A DNA stretch of 64,000 nt, from positions 62,001 to 126,000 of the forward strand of contig JAFKGI010000017.1 of assembly GCA_017307785.1 (NCBI GenBank), read 5' to 3'. How positions within the stretch are numbered: position 1 is the first letter of the stretch; every line of letters begins with the position of its first letter. A program made the translations under genes and the position numbers. Source of the DNA: Vulcanimicrobiota bacterium. Lineage in GTDB: Bacteria > Vulcanimicrobiota > Xenobia > Xenobiales > JADMJV01. Positions 32,956-42,013 of the stretch are shown here, in pieces. The notes beneath the pieces are model-generated. The model was not told the DNA's origin and did not search any database. It saw nothing but the letters and a program-made list of their open reading frames with translations.

Positions 32956-34233
32956 ATGCTCGACATCAAACAGATTCGCCAGAACCCGGACCATTTCAAG
33001 AACGATCTTCAGAACCGGGGCGGCGACCCCGGTCAGATCGACACCATCCTCCAACAAGACCAGAAACGCCGCGAGTTGATCACCCGAGGCGACGATCTCA
33101 AGCAACAGCGCAATCAGGTCAGCAAAGAGCTGGGCCAGAAAAAGAAGGCGGGGGAGGACATCTCGGAAGCCTCCGCCCAGATGCGCAAAGTGGGCGAAGA
33201 TATCGACGCTCTCGACACCCAGATCAACGAACTGGAAAGCGAGCAGAAGTCCATTCTGGAGTGCCTGCCCAATCCGGCCCACGAGAGCGTGCCGCAGGGC
33301 AAAGACGACCAGTCCAACGTGCAGATTCGCACCTGGGGTGAGGTCGAGAAGCCCAGCAGCAACAAGCCCCACTTCGACCTGGGGGAAGAGCTCGACATCA
33401 TCGATTTCAAGCGGGCCGCCAAAGTCAGCGGCTCCCGCTTCTGGGTCATGAAAGGTGCCGGCGCCCGCCTGGAACGCGCCATCGCCTCCTACTTCCTGGA
33501 TAAACATACCTTAGAACACGGCTACACGGAGATCCTGGCCCCGAGTCTGGTGCAGAAGGACGCCCTCTACGGCACCGGCCAGCTGCCGCGCTTCGAAGAA
33601 GACCTTTTCAAGTGTCAGGACAGCTCGCTCTACCTGATTCCCACCTCCGAGGTGCCCATCACCAATTTGCACGCTCAGGAAATTCTGGACGTGGAACAAC
33701 TTCCCATCAACTACGTCGGTTATTCCCCCTGCTATCGCAGCGAAGCGGGCGCGGCCGGTAAAGATACGCGCGGATTGATCCGCGTGCATCAATTCCACAA
33801 AGTGGAGCTGGTTAAATTCACCACCCCGGAAGAGTCTTTCAACGAGCTCGAGAAAATGGTGGCCGACGCCGAAAGAGTGCTGCAGGGTCTGGAAATTCCT
33901 TACCGCGTGGTCAAAGTCTGCCTGGGCGACCTCGGCTTCACCGCCGCCCTCAAGTACGACATCGAGTTCTGGTCTCCGGCCCAGCAACGCTACATCGAAA
34001 TTTCCAGCTGCTCCAACTGCACCGACTTCCAGGCCCGCCGGGCCGGCATTCGCTTCCGCCGCGGCGGCAAGTCCGCCCCCGAGTTCGTGCACACCCTCAA
34101 CGGCTCCGGCCTGGCGGTGGGCCGCACCCTGGTGGCCATTCTGGAAAATCACCAGCAGGCCGACGGCAGCGTCAAGATTCCCGCCGTCCTCCAACCCTAT
34201 ATGGCGGGCATCGAAACCATCGCCAAAAAGTGA
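32956..34233 (+). CDS. serS: Serine--tRNA ligase
   Basis: 425 aa. Charges tRNA-Ser with serine. The N-terminal antiparallel coiled-coil arm spans about residues 30-105 (RRELITRGDDLKQQRNQVSKELGQ). The class II core has motif 2 'YSPCYRSEAGAAGKDTRGLIRVHQFHKVEL' and motif 3 'TLNGSGLAVGRTLVAILENHQQADGSVKIP', plus 'YIEISSCSNCTDFQARRAGIRFR'. ATG start three bases after the upstream stop. The next gene overlaps its stop (GTGA), so pilT-paralogue, serS, oxidoreductase and CHAT genes form one tight unit. Confidence 0.97.
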   Translation: MLDIKQIRQNPDHFKNDLQNRGGDPGQIDTILQQDQKRRELITRGDDLKQQRNQVSKELGQKKKAGEDISEASAQMRKVGEDIDALDTQINELESEQKSILECLPNPAHESVPQGKDDQSNVQIRTWGEVEKPSSNKPHFDLGEELDIIDFKRAAKVSGSRFWVMKGAGARLERAIASYFLDKHTLEHGYTEILAPSLVQKDALYGTGQLPRFEEDLFKCQDSSLYLIPTSEVPITNLHAQEILDVEQLPINYVGYSPCYRSEAGAAGKDTRGLIRVHQFHKVELVKFTTPEESFNELEKMVADAERVLQGLEIPYRVVKVCLGDLGFTAALKYDIEFWSPAQQRYIEISSCSNCTDFQARRAGIRFRRGGKSAPEFVHTLNGSGLAVGRTLVAILENHQQADGSVKIPAVLQPYMAGIETIAKK

Positions 34234-35216
34234 CCTGTGACGTGGCCATCCGGGGCTCGGGTCCGGCCGCGCTTTACTGCGCCCTGACCCTGGCCCCGCA
34301 CGTCACCGTCGTGCTCACGCCCACCCCCGGCACCCAGGAGACCAACGTCACCTGGCCCGGCTTCACCGAGCATTGGGGATTGCTGCACGACACCCTCAAG
34401 GAAAAGCAAACGCAGGCTCTGATCGAGCTTTTCCAGCGCAGCCATCAGCTGCTGGCCTCAGAAAAGGAAGTGCAAAAAGGGGCCGTCCTGCAGCTGGCCA
34501 GCAATCCTACCGAGTGGCAGGAAATGGCCATGCAGCTGCGCTGGCTCAATCAGATCTGGCCGCGGCGCCTCATGAGCGCCGGCAGCGCCTCCAACTATGT
34601 CTCGGTCAACGAGGTCGAGGGAGCCGCCTTCATCCCCGATTGCCTCAGCATCGACGAAAAGGCCCTCTACACCCGTCTCTTCCTCCGCGCTCAGACGCTT
34701 GGACTGAAAGTCAACCCCGACTCCCAGAGGGCCGAAATCACCATCGACGCCGACCCCCAGGGACCCGGCCTCTTCACCCAGCAGGGCGCCGAATTTCTCT
34801 GTCCCAACGTCGGTGAACCTTGGAACGCCGCCCTGGTCGGCATCGAAACCCAGCGTGGCCACCTGCACATCCGGCCCCACCAGAAGGGCTGGCTGATCTC
34901 CGGAGTGGCCCCCGAAGGCATCGCCCTGGAGCACCCCGAGATCCTGCAGAACCTGGCCGCCAAGGCCCTCACTCCGCTCGATAACCTGATCACCGAAGAA
35001 CCCCGCACGCTGACCCAGCGCTCCAGCGCCGATGGCCTGCCCGTGGTCGGCCCCCTGCCCGGCAACCCCCACCATTGGCAGCTGGGCGCCCTGGCCGGCC
35101 GCTCCTGGAGCCTGGGCCCAGCCCTGGGAGAACAGGTGGCTCTGGCCCTGCTGGGCCGCCCGGCCCCCCTGCTGGAAGCCTTACCCTGCCTGCGCCCCGG
35201 ACGCTTTCGCCGGTGA
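34230..35216 (+). CDS. FAD-dependent (DAO-type) oxidoreductase-like protein
   Basis: 328 aa. Starts with a Rossmann beta-alpha-beta 'CDVAIRGSGPAALYCALTLAPHVTVVLT' (GSGPAA, a GxGxxA variant of the FAD fingerprint). It ends with 'RSSADGLPVVGPLPGNPHHWQLGALAGRSWSLGPALGEQVALALLG', the usual C-terminal FAD-contact block of D-amino-acid/glycine oxidase-like proteins (quoted here in parts). The middle is diverged, and no substrate can be named. GTG start overlaps the serS stop by four bases, and its own stop overlaps the CHAT gene's GTG start by four bases. Confidence 0.72.
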   Translation: MTCDVAIRGSGPAALYCALTLAPHVTVVLTPTPGTQETNVTWPGFTEHWGLLHDTLKEKQTQALIELFQRSHQLLASEKEVQKGAVLQLASNPTEWQEMAMQLRWLNQIWPRRLMSAGSASNYVSVNEVEGAAFIPDCLSIDEKALYTRLFLRAQTLGLKVNPDSQRAEITIDADPQGPGLFTQQGAEFLCPNVGEPWNAALVGIETQRGHLHIRPHQKGWLISGVAPEGIALEHPEILQNLAAKALTPLDNLITEEPRTLTQRSSADGLPVVGPLPGNPHHWQLGALAGRSWSLGPALGEQVALALLGRPAPLLEALPCLRPGRFRR

Positions 35217-37924
35217 AACGACTGGTCCTGGCCCTGCTGCTCAGCGCTCTGGCCCTGGCCCAACCTCCGGATTTTTATCAGCGCGCCCTGGAGTGTGCCC
35301 GCAACGGCGACCGCCCCGGCGAGATCGCCAACCTTGCGGCCGCCCTTGAGCAACCCGGCCTGGCCTCGGATTGGCGGTTCCGCCTGCGCCTGCAGCTGGC
35401 CAGCGCTTACCTCTACAGCAGAAATCACCCCGCCTACCAAAAGACCCTGGAAGAGGCCGTGCGCCAGGCCCCGACCGTGCTCGAGCCTACTGACCTGCGC
35501 CGGCTCCTGGCGCTGCACCACCAAGAAATGCATCAACGCGGAGACCTGGCCTTCGACTTTCTCTACCGTCAGCTCCAGGCAGACAAAATCCAACTGGCCG
35601 AATGGTATCGTGAGCAGGGCCAGGAGGAAGCGCAGCTTTATTGGTGGACAGCCGCCCGCGACGAGCTGCAGAACGACCCCCGCCGCTCGGCCGACCACCA
35701 GAATTGGGGCGCTCTCTGGCGGGTAGCCCCGCCAGCTCAGAGAGCCTGGACCCTGGAGCAACAGCTTCAGCGACTGTCCAGCCTGTCCCCGCCGGAACAG
35801 ACCCGGGCCCGGGTGCACATCGCCGCTTCGCTGCAAGGTCAGCGACTCGACTTTCAAGAGGTTCTGCGACCCGCCTTGCTGCAACTACAGGAGACGCCCG
35901 ACTCGGATGCCCGCATTTACGAAGACATCTCGCGCCTCTATCGGGACGAACCGGAGCAAGCGCTGCACTTTCTGAGCCTGAGCCTGGCCCGTAAGCCCTC
36001 GGGACACGGCTACTTTTCGCTGGCAGCCACCCTCGAGGAGGTTCATCGCCCCGAGCAGGCTCTGGCCACCTTCCGCGAGGGCCTCACCTACGTGTTGCAG
36101 CATGAGCCTGACGAAATCGATCGTTTCTTCTACCGCTCCGTGCGCGCCGCCCGCAACCTCAATCGGGAAGCCGACCTGCAGCAGCTGCGCGCCCTCATTC
36201 AGGAACATCTGCCGGGGCTGCCGGGCAGCCGCCGCGGCTCAGCCCTGGAGGGACTCTACAATTCCTACACCCCCCAGCAGACGGACGAGCGCACCGGCGT
36301 TCTCACCCGTATGCGAGCTCACTACCAGCGCCAGATGGCCGAGTGCCTGCAGAGCCAGAGCTGGGAAGCCTATGCCCAGGCTGGTCGTGGCCTGGCCACG
36401 ACTCTTGGCCGGCTCGGCGATCGGCGGGGAGCCCGCCTGGTGCTGGAAGAAGTGCTGACTCAGACCATCCCACAAGATCTGCGGCACATCGTGGAGTCCC
36501 AGTTGCTCAATCTGCTGGTGCACTCCAACGAGGATGCCGCCGCCATGCGCCTGGCCGAGAAGCTGCTGGCCGACCCCGACCCGCGCCAGGCGCGCGACGG
36601 TCTGGAGGCGCTGGTGTCTCTGAACATCCGGCGCGGTCAATACCCGGCCGCTCTCGAGCTGATAGAGAAAAGCCCGGACAAAACCTCCAGTTCCTCCTTG
36701 CTCCACGACCGCTACCGCGTCTTCCTCAAGCTAGGTCGCTGGCGCGAAGCTGAGCAGGCCCTGGAGGCCTGGGAACGAGCTTTCCCCCCAAACCGAGAAG
36801 CCTCGCTATATAACCACGCCGAACTGGCCGAAAAATTGGGCCGCCCTGAGGAAGCCCGGCGCCTGCGTGTCCAGATGGCCCCCGCTCCCGCTCCCAGTCC
36901 CCCAATCGCCAGCCAGGAACCGCTGGGCGCCGTGCTCGACCGCCTGCGCCTGGCCCGCCCCGATCTGGAAGCGTTGCCCCTGCGCAGCACGAACCTGGCC
37001 CAGCTGCAAAGCCATTTGCAGAAGGATCAGCTGCTGGTCGCCTACCTTCCGGCCCAGGATGAAATCCTCCAGGTCATCCTGAGCCGCAGCCAGCAGCGCT
37101 ACCAGAAACTGCCCTGGTCGCTGTCGCTGCTGGAGACGCAGATGGAACAGGACTGGCAGGCCCTGGCTCGCCATCGGCCCGTCGACCTGAGCCAGTGGAC
37201 CCGCAAGCTCATGGTGCCGCAGAAAGGACGCCTGCTGATCGCGCCCACCGGGGGGCTTTGGAAACTGCCGCTGACGGCTCTGGCTCCCGACGTCAGTCTG
37301 CTCTCGGCCGCCGATATCTCTCGGCTGGCCGAACAAACCACCGAACCCTTCCAAGGCGGGCCCTCCCTGGCCATCGGCGCGCCGCCGGCCGCCGATCTGC
37401 CCGGCGCCCAGGTCGAGCTGCGCAAGCTGGCCCGGCTGTGGAAAAACACCAGACTGAAGACGGGGGTCCAGGCCACTCCGGCGGCCCTGCTGCAATCCCC
37501 CGCGCCGCTGGGCCTGCTGCACATCGCCACCCATACCCTGGCCCGCCCGGAGGACCCGCTACAAAGTCGCATTCAGCTGCACGGCGGTGACCTGCTTCTG
37601 ACTCAACTGCACCAGCTCAAGCTACGTAAGGACTCGCTGGTGGTGCTCAGCTCCTGTCGCGGGGCCCTGCCACTCAATCCCGGACAGGCGGAGCCCATCA
37701 GCCTGGCCTCGGTCATGTCGGCAGCCGGCGCCCAGACCGTCATCGCCAATCTGTGGGACGTCGACGACCAGGCCGCCGAGCTATTTTTCGACTGCTTTTA
37801 CCGTCGTCTTCAGGCCCACCATCAGGTGCGAAAGGCTTTCCAGGAAGGGTTAGCGGCCGTCCGCCAACGCTATCCCGACCCCTTCTACTGGGCCGGCTTC
37901 TGCCTGCTGGGCAACGCCCTTTAG
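35213..37924 (+). CDS. Secreted TPR-CHAT domain protein (caspase-like fold)
   Basis: 903 aa from GTG 35213, which overlaps the previous stop by four bases. Signal peptide (KRLVLALLLSALALAQ), then many tetratricopeptide-like helices across residues about 25-590. A C-terminal CHAT domain occupies about 640-903: 'GRLLIAPTGGLWKLPLTAL', 'GPSLAIGAPPAADLPGAQVELRKLARLW', the catalytic histidine in 'LLHIATHT' (about residue 773), the catalytic cysteine in 'VVLSSCRGALPLNPG' (about 815), and the closing 'SVMSAAGAQTVIANLWDVDDQAAELFFDCFY'. The His-Cys dyad is intact, so it could be an active protease, but outside the cytoplasm. Its 3' end overlaps the convergent sensor kinase gene by four bases. Confidence 0.88.
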   Translation: MKRLVLALLLSALALAQPPDFYQRALECARNGDRPGEIANLAAALEQPGLASDWRFRLRLQLASAYLYSRNHPAYQKTLEEAVRQAPTVLEPTDLRRLLALHHQEMHQRGDLAFDFLYRQLQADKIQLAEWYREQGQEEAQLYWWTAARDELQNDPRRSADHQNWGALWRVAPPAQRAWTLEQQLQRLSSLSPPEQTRARVHIAASLQGQRLDFQEVLRPALLQLQETPDSDARIYEDISRLYRDEPEQALHFLSLSLARKPSGHGYFSLAATLEEVHRPEQALATFREGLTYVLQHEPDEIDRFFYRSVRAARNLNREADLQQLRALIQEHLPGLPGSRRGSALEGLYNSYTPQQTDERTGVLTRMRAHYQRQMAECLQSQSWEAYAQAGRGLATTLGRLGDRRGARLVLEEVLTQTIPQDLRHIVESQLLNLLVHSNEDAAAMRLAEKLLADPDPRQARDGLEALVSLNIRRGQYPAALELIEKSPDKTSSSSLLHDRYRVFLKLGRWREAEQALEAWERAFPPNREASLYNHAELAEKLGRPEEARRLRVQMAPAPAPSPPIASQEPLGAVLDRLRLARPDLEALPLRSTNLAQLQSHLQKDQLLVAYLPAQDEILQVILSRSQQRYQKLPWSLSLLETQMEQDWQALARHRPVDLSQWTRKLMVPQKGRLLIAPTGGLWKLPLTALAPDVSLLSAADISRLAEQTTEPFQGGPSLAIGAPPAADLPGAQVELRKLARLWKNTRLKTGVQATPAALLQSPAPLGLLHIATHTLARPEDPLQSRIQLHGGDLLLTQLHQLKLRKDSLVVLSSCRGALPLNPGQAEPISLASVMSAAGAQTVIANLWDVDDQAAELFFDCFYRRLQAHHQVRKAFQEGLAAVRQRYPDPFYWAGFCLLGNAL

Positions 37925-40900
37925 CCCAGGGGCAGACGGAAGTGCAGAACGCTTCCGCCCTGAACGCGCCGGAAGCGAGCCCAGCCGCCCAGCAACTGGG
38001 CCCGCTCGGCCATGCCCTGCAGTCCGAAACTGCGCCGCGAAGACTGGCCCGCCTGCCCCTGGCCGTCGTCCACCAGGCTTCCCCAAAGCTGCGATTGCAC
38101 GCGGCGCACGCGCAACAAAACCCGGCCAGCCCGGGAATGCCGGCGCACGTTGGACATGCCTTCCACCACGATGCGATAGGCAAAGAGAGCCACCAGACCG
38201 CTCACCTCGCTGACCTCCGACTCTATCTCCAAAAAGCCCTGGATGCCCCCGGCGCTACAAACTTCCAGCACCAGGTCGCTCAAGCTCTGAGCCAGCTCAA
38301 AGCCTTCCAGCGGGGGCGTGCGCAGGTCGAACATCAAGCTGCGCAGTTCGGAGAGCAACTTGCGGGCCGTCTCGGCGCATTCGTTCTGACCCAGGGAGCT
38401 CAACTGATAGCAAAGCCCGATCAGCGGCTGCGACACGTCGTGTACCTCGATGCCCAACAAACGCCGTTCCTGCTCCTGAAAAGCGGCCACCTGATGCAAA
38501 CGCCGCCAGCTCACGTCGCTTAAGCTCACCACCGAGCGCTCCGTGCCCAGGCTGGCCACCCGCTTGTCGGCCCAGATCAAGTTGCCGCCCCGCCCCAGAT
38601 ACATCGAGCCGTCGGCACCCGGTCCGCGGTACTCGAAGTCCTCCAGCAGCCGCCCTTCCAGCTCGTCTCCCAACATGTCGCGCAAGGAAGAGTTGGCCAG
38701 GACCACGCTGCCCCGTTCATCGAGGCTGGCCAGACCCACCGGCACGGCTTCAAATAGCCCGCTGCGCTCCTCCAACATGGCGGCGTTTTCTACCGCGGCT
38801 CCCACCACAGCCCCCAGGAAAGAGCCCAGGTAGATTTCCTCTTCGCCGAATCGGTCCGGGTGATGGTGGTGGTAGCAGGCCAGCTTCAAAGGCTGTCCCC
38901 AGTGCATTCCCAGCGGAATCAACAGGCTGGCGTGGACCTCCGAGCGGGTGGAGGTATGCTCCACCACCGCCCGCTCCAGCGCCTCACCCCCCGGAATCAC
39001 TCGACAGGAAGTCGCTCCCAGCAGCGCTTCAGCCGCCTCTTCGGCGCGCACAAATACCTCCGAGGTGTTGCGAACCGACAGGATGCCCCGCACCTTCTGC
39101 ACGGCCTCGTCGAACCGCGCGGCCAGTCGGTGGGCACTCACGTTGGGAGCCTGAAATTGCCAGAAGGGATCGCTGCAGAGCACGCCGCCCGCCACTCCCG
39201 CTCGGGCCATCTCGGCCAGCGTCAGCCGCTCCTCGTGGGCCATCTTCAAGCGCCGCGCCCACTCCAAGCTTTGGGCGAATTCCTGACCTCGGCCGCCCAG
39301 CCCCAGGCTGCACCAGGCGGCTTCGCGCAGGGCCTGCGGCAGATAGGTGGGATAGCCGGAACGGCCGTGCTTGCAGGCCCGGCGCGCCTCGTCCAGGCCC
39401 TGGCGATAGAGCTCGGCCCGCTGCGCCAGGGGAGCCAGCTCGGCCTGGGCCCGATAGGCGGCCGCCAGCCAGCCGGATTGCCAGGTGGCGTCCAGCATGA
39501 AGCCGATTTTCCGCGAGCCGCTGGCGGCCGCCCGGAGGTGTTGGACGGCCGCCGCCGGCCGGCCGCGCGTCAGCTGCAACAGGCCCATTACCTCCTGGCG
39601 CAGCGACTCCACGATCGGCTGAGCCTGGGGCTCGGCAAAATGCCGATGAAACTCTTCCGGCACCCGGCCCAGCACCGCCAGCATGCGCGCGCTATAGGCG
39701 GCCAGCATCCAGTCGCCGGCCCGGCGCGCTTCCTGCCAGCCCTCCTCGGCCAACTCCCCGCATTCCTCCAGCCGGCCCAGCCAGTAGAGCTGATAAGCCA
39801 GGTTGTAGCGCACCATACGTTCGTCGTAGCGGTCCCCTCCGCGGGCCAGCACCTGCAGGGCGCGGCGCGAGAACGTCTCGCCTCGTTCCAGGTCTCCGGT
39901 AAAGAGCATGACGCTGCCGTAGCGGGCCTCGGTGGAGGCCAGGTAGTGGCGGTCGTGGGCCACCAGCTTCAGGGCCTGCTCGATGCAGCGCCGCGAACGC
40001 GCGATCAGGGCCGGCACGTGGACCACCAGCACGGCGTGACTGGCCAGCATGATTCCGCGTTCCAAACCGCTGGAATTGGCCGTCAGGCGCATGCCGCGCA
40101 GGTTGGCCCAGGCCATGCCGATGCCGCCGCTGTAGGCCATGGTGTAGCCCAGTTGGTCCAGCATACGCGCGGCCAGGCGCTGGCCTTCGTTCAGTTGGCG
40201 AGGCCCTCCCGGATAAGGACAGAGTTCGCGCGCGATGGCCGGCCCCAGCAGTCGCCCTTGCGGCACTCGAATTCCCAGTTCCCGCAAGCCGCGCGCGAAG
40301 TCCTCGATGGCCTGCGGCAAATCGCCGGAGCGCCAGGAGCAGTCGCCCATCTCGGCATGGCAACGGGCTCGCTGCAGTGCCTCCCGGCTCAGCTGCAGAG
40401 CGCGCTGCTGCGGTCCGCGGGCGGCGGGGTAGCGTCCCAGGTAGCGCAACGCACAGCCCCACTGAAACCAGTTCTCGAATTCCTCGGGCCGCAGGTGGGC
40501 GGCTCGCTCCCAAAAGTGGGCCGCCGCCTCGGCCTGGCCGTCCGCCTGAAATTCCCGGGCCGCCTGCAGCGTCCAGTCCAGACAGCTGTCCAGTTGATTG
40601 GACTCCCAAAGATGGTCGGACACCGCCCCGGCGGGCGGATCGGCCTCGCTCAGCAAGCGCTCGGCCACGCGCCGGTGGAACTCGATTTTCTGGCTGGGAC
40701 TACTGGCCTGGCTCAGTTCCTGCCAGATCAGGTCATGGGTGAAGTCCCAATGGTCCGCACCCATCCGGTAAATCAGTCCTCCCTGCTCACCCTCCAGCAA
40801 GCCCGTCTCGGCATCTTCCAGCAAACGCTGGGCAAAACGCCGTCCCAACAAGGCCGCCTGGCCTAGGACTCGTTGTCCGGCCGGGCTCAAATGCTGACAG

Positions 40901-41994
40901 CGCAGCCTGAGAATCTCTTGCAGGTTGGGGGAAAGCGCTCCCCAGGCGGGTTGCGCGTGCGAGCGCCTCCAGCCCTCGTCCTGAGCCTGCAAAGCTCCGC
41001 TGTCGCACAGATTGCGCAGCAGCGCGGCCGCCAACAGCGGATGTCCCTGCGACCAGAGCGGCAGTTCCGGACATTCCAGCGGCCCGCACATGGAGCGAGC
41101 CAACTGCTCGATCTGCGGCCCGTCCAGTGGATGCAAGGCCACCACCCGTTGGGCCTGAGCCAGGCCGCTGCGCGTTCCACCCAGCACCGGCCAGGGCAAT
41201 TGAGCCAGACAGTCCAGAACTTCCGGTTCGGCCCAGTGCAAGTCGTCGACCACAAAAACCGCCGGGCCCATGGCGCGCACCAGGGCCCGACCCGCCTCGC
41301 GGTTGCGCTCGGCCAGAAAATCCAGCCGACCCGAGTCCTCGGCCGGCGTCCGGCTCAAAGGCCGCAGCACCGGAAACAGTCGCAACACCCCCGCCAGATC
41401 CTGGTCCAGAGCGGCCTCGACCCTGGGCCAGTGTTCCGGTTGACGGGCCAGTTCGGCGGCCAGATCCTGAAAAGGCTGAAAGCTCAACTGGCTGCGCTGC
41501 AAACACTCGGCGCTCCAGACCTGCCAGCCGGCGCCCAGAGCGTGGCGGGCCGCTTCCCGCAGCAAGCGCGTCTTGCCGATTCCGGCCGGACCCAGCACCA
41601 CCGTCAGGCCGGCCGGCAGTTCCAGCAATCCCTCCAACTGGGAACGCCGCCCGATCAGTCCGGGGGCCGCCGGAGTCGGCCGCGGCAGCCCGCAGGCCGC
41701 CAGAAAGTCAGGCGCCTCCCAGCGATTCTGCTCCAGATCCCAGCGCAACGATTCCGGACCGGGATACCGGTCGCCCGGGTGGGGAGCCAGCAAACGTTGC
41801 AAAATCTGGTCCAGGCCGGGATGGGGTAGGGCGGGCAGCAAACCGCGCTCGGGCGCCCGACTGCCGGACACCCGCTCATAGAAATCCCGGCCCAGCTTTT
41901 CCTGGTCAAAGGCCGCAGCCTGACTCTCGTTCCAGAGCCAGAGCACCGATTCCTGACTTACGTTACTCAACGTGCGAGGATTTGCAGGCAGCAT
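37921..41994 (-). CDS. Multi-domain sensor: kinase remnant, AAA/TPR, GAF, PAS, LuxR-class histidine kinase
   Basis: 1357 aa, ATG 41994 with AGAGG 7 bases upstream. Residues about 50-92 ('LLPALPHPGLDQILQRLLAPHPGDRYPGPESLRWDLEQ') look like the very end of a Ser/Thr protein kinase domain (the 'dP..Rypsa..l..dL' block); the rest of the kinase is absent. Then a PknK/MalT-type AAA ATPase (Walker A GPAGIGKT at 135-142, Walker B 'AVFVVDDLHWAEPE'), TPR-like helices (about 440-940), GAF (about 960-1100), PAS (about 1110-1165), and HisKA_3/HATPase with the phospho-accepting His1185 in 'GIEVHDVSQPLIGL', 'VVEGMSNVRRHS' and 'DDGQG'. It pairs with the divergent LuxR-type regulator. The AAA-kinase fusion is the known PknK/serine-kinase-histidine-kinase architecture with the kinase lost. 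Confidence 0.88.
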   Translation of the reverse strand: MLPANPRTLSNVSQESVLWLWNESQAAAFDQEKLGRDFYERVSGSRAPERGLLPALPHPGLDQILQRLLAPHPGDRYPGPESLRWDLEQNRWEAPDFLAACGLPRPTPAAPGLIGRRSQLEGLLELPAGLTVVLGPAGIGKTRLLREAARHALGAGWQVWSAECLQRSQLSFQPFQDLAAELARQPEHWPRVEAALDQDLAGVLRLFPVLRPLSRTPAEDSGRLDFLAERNREAGRALVRAMGPAVFVVDDLHWAEPEVLDCLAQLPWPVLGGTRSGLAQAQRVVALHPLDGPQIEQLARSMCGPLECPELPLWSQGHPLLAAALLRNLCDSGALQAQDEGWRRSHAQPAWGALSPNLQEILRLRCQHLSPAGQRVLGQAALLGRRFAQRLLEDAETGLLEGEQGGLIYRMGADHWDFTHDLIWQELSQASSPSQKIEFHRRVAERLLSEADPPAGAVSDHLWESNQLDSCLDWTLQAAREFQADGQAEAAAHFWERAAHLRPEEFENWFQWGCALRYLGRYPAARGPQQRALQLSREALQRARCHAEMGDCSWRSGDLPQAIEDFARGLRELGIRVPQGRLLGPAIARELCPYPGGPRQLNEGQRLAARMLDQLGYTMAYSGGIGMAWANLRGMRLTANSSGLERGIMLASHAVLVVHVPALIARSRRCIEQALKLVAHDRHYLASTEARYGSVMLFTGDLERGETFSRRALQVLARGGDRYDERMVRYNLAYQLYWLGRLEECGELAEEGWQEARRAGDWMLAAYSARMLAVLGRVPEEFHRHFAEPQAQPIVESLRQEVMGLLQLTRGRPAAAVQHLRAAASGSRKIGFMLDATWQSGWLAAAYRAQAELAPLAQRAELYRQGLDEARRACKHGRSGYPTYLPQALREAAWCSLGLGGRGQEFAQSLEWARRLKMAHEERLTLAEMARAGVAGGVLCSDPFWQFQAPNVSAHRLAARFDEAVQKVRGILSVRNTSEVFVRAEEAAEALLGATSCRVIPGGEALERAVVEHTSTRSEVHASLLIPLGMHWGQPLKLACYHHHHPDRFGEEEIYLGSFLGAVVGAAVENAAMLEERSGLFEAVPVGLASLDERGSVVLANSSLRDMLGDELEGRLLEDFEYRGPGADGSMYLGRGGNLIWADKRVASLGTERSVVSLSDVSWRRLHQVAAFQEQERRLLGIEVHDVSQPLIGLCYQLSSLGQNECAETARKLLSELRSLMFDLRTPPLEGFELAQSLSDLVLEVCSAGGIQGFLEIESEVSEVSGLVALFAYRIVVEGMSNVRRHSRAGRVLLRVRRVQSQLWGSLVDDGQGQAGQSSRRSFGLQGMAERAQLLGGWARFRRVQGGSVLHFRLPLG

Positions 41995-42013
41995 TGATAA
42001 ACCTCTAAAGGTA

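Noticed and set aside
31861..33507. Minus-strand frame of 548 codons across the pilT paralogue and serS
   Set aside because: It crosses two certain genes and has typical antisense composition.
38860..40866. Plus-strand frame of 668 codons opposite the giant sensor kinase
   Set aside because: His/Gln/Arg/Gly-rich antisense product; the opposite strand has intact Walker, GAF and HATPase motifs.
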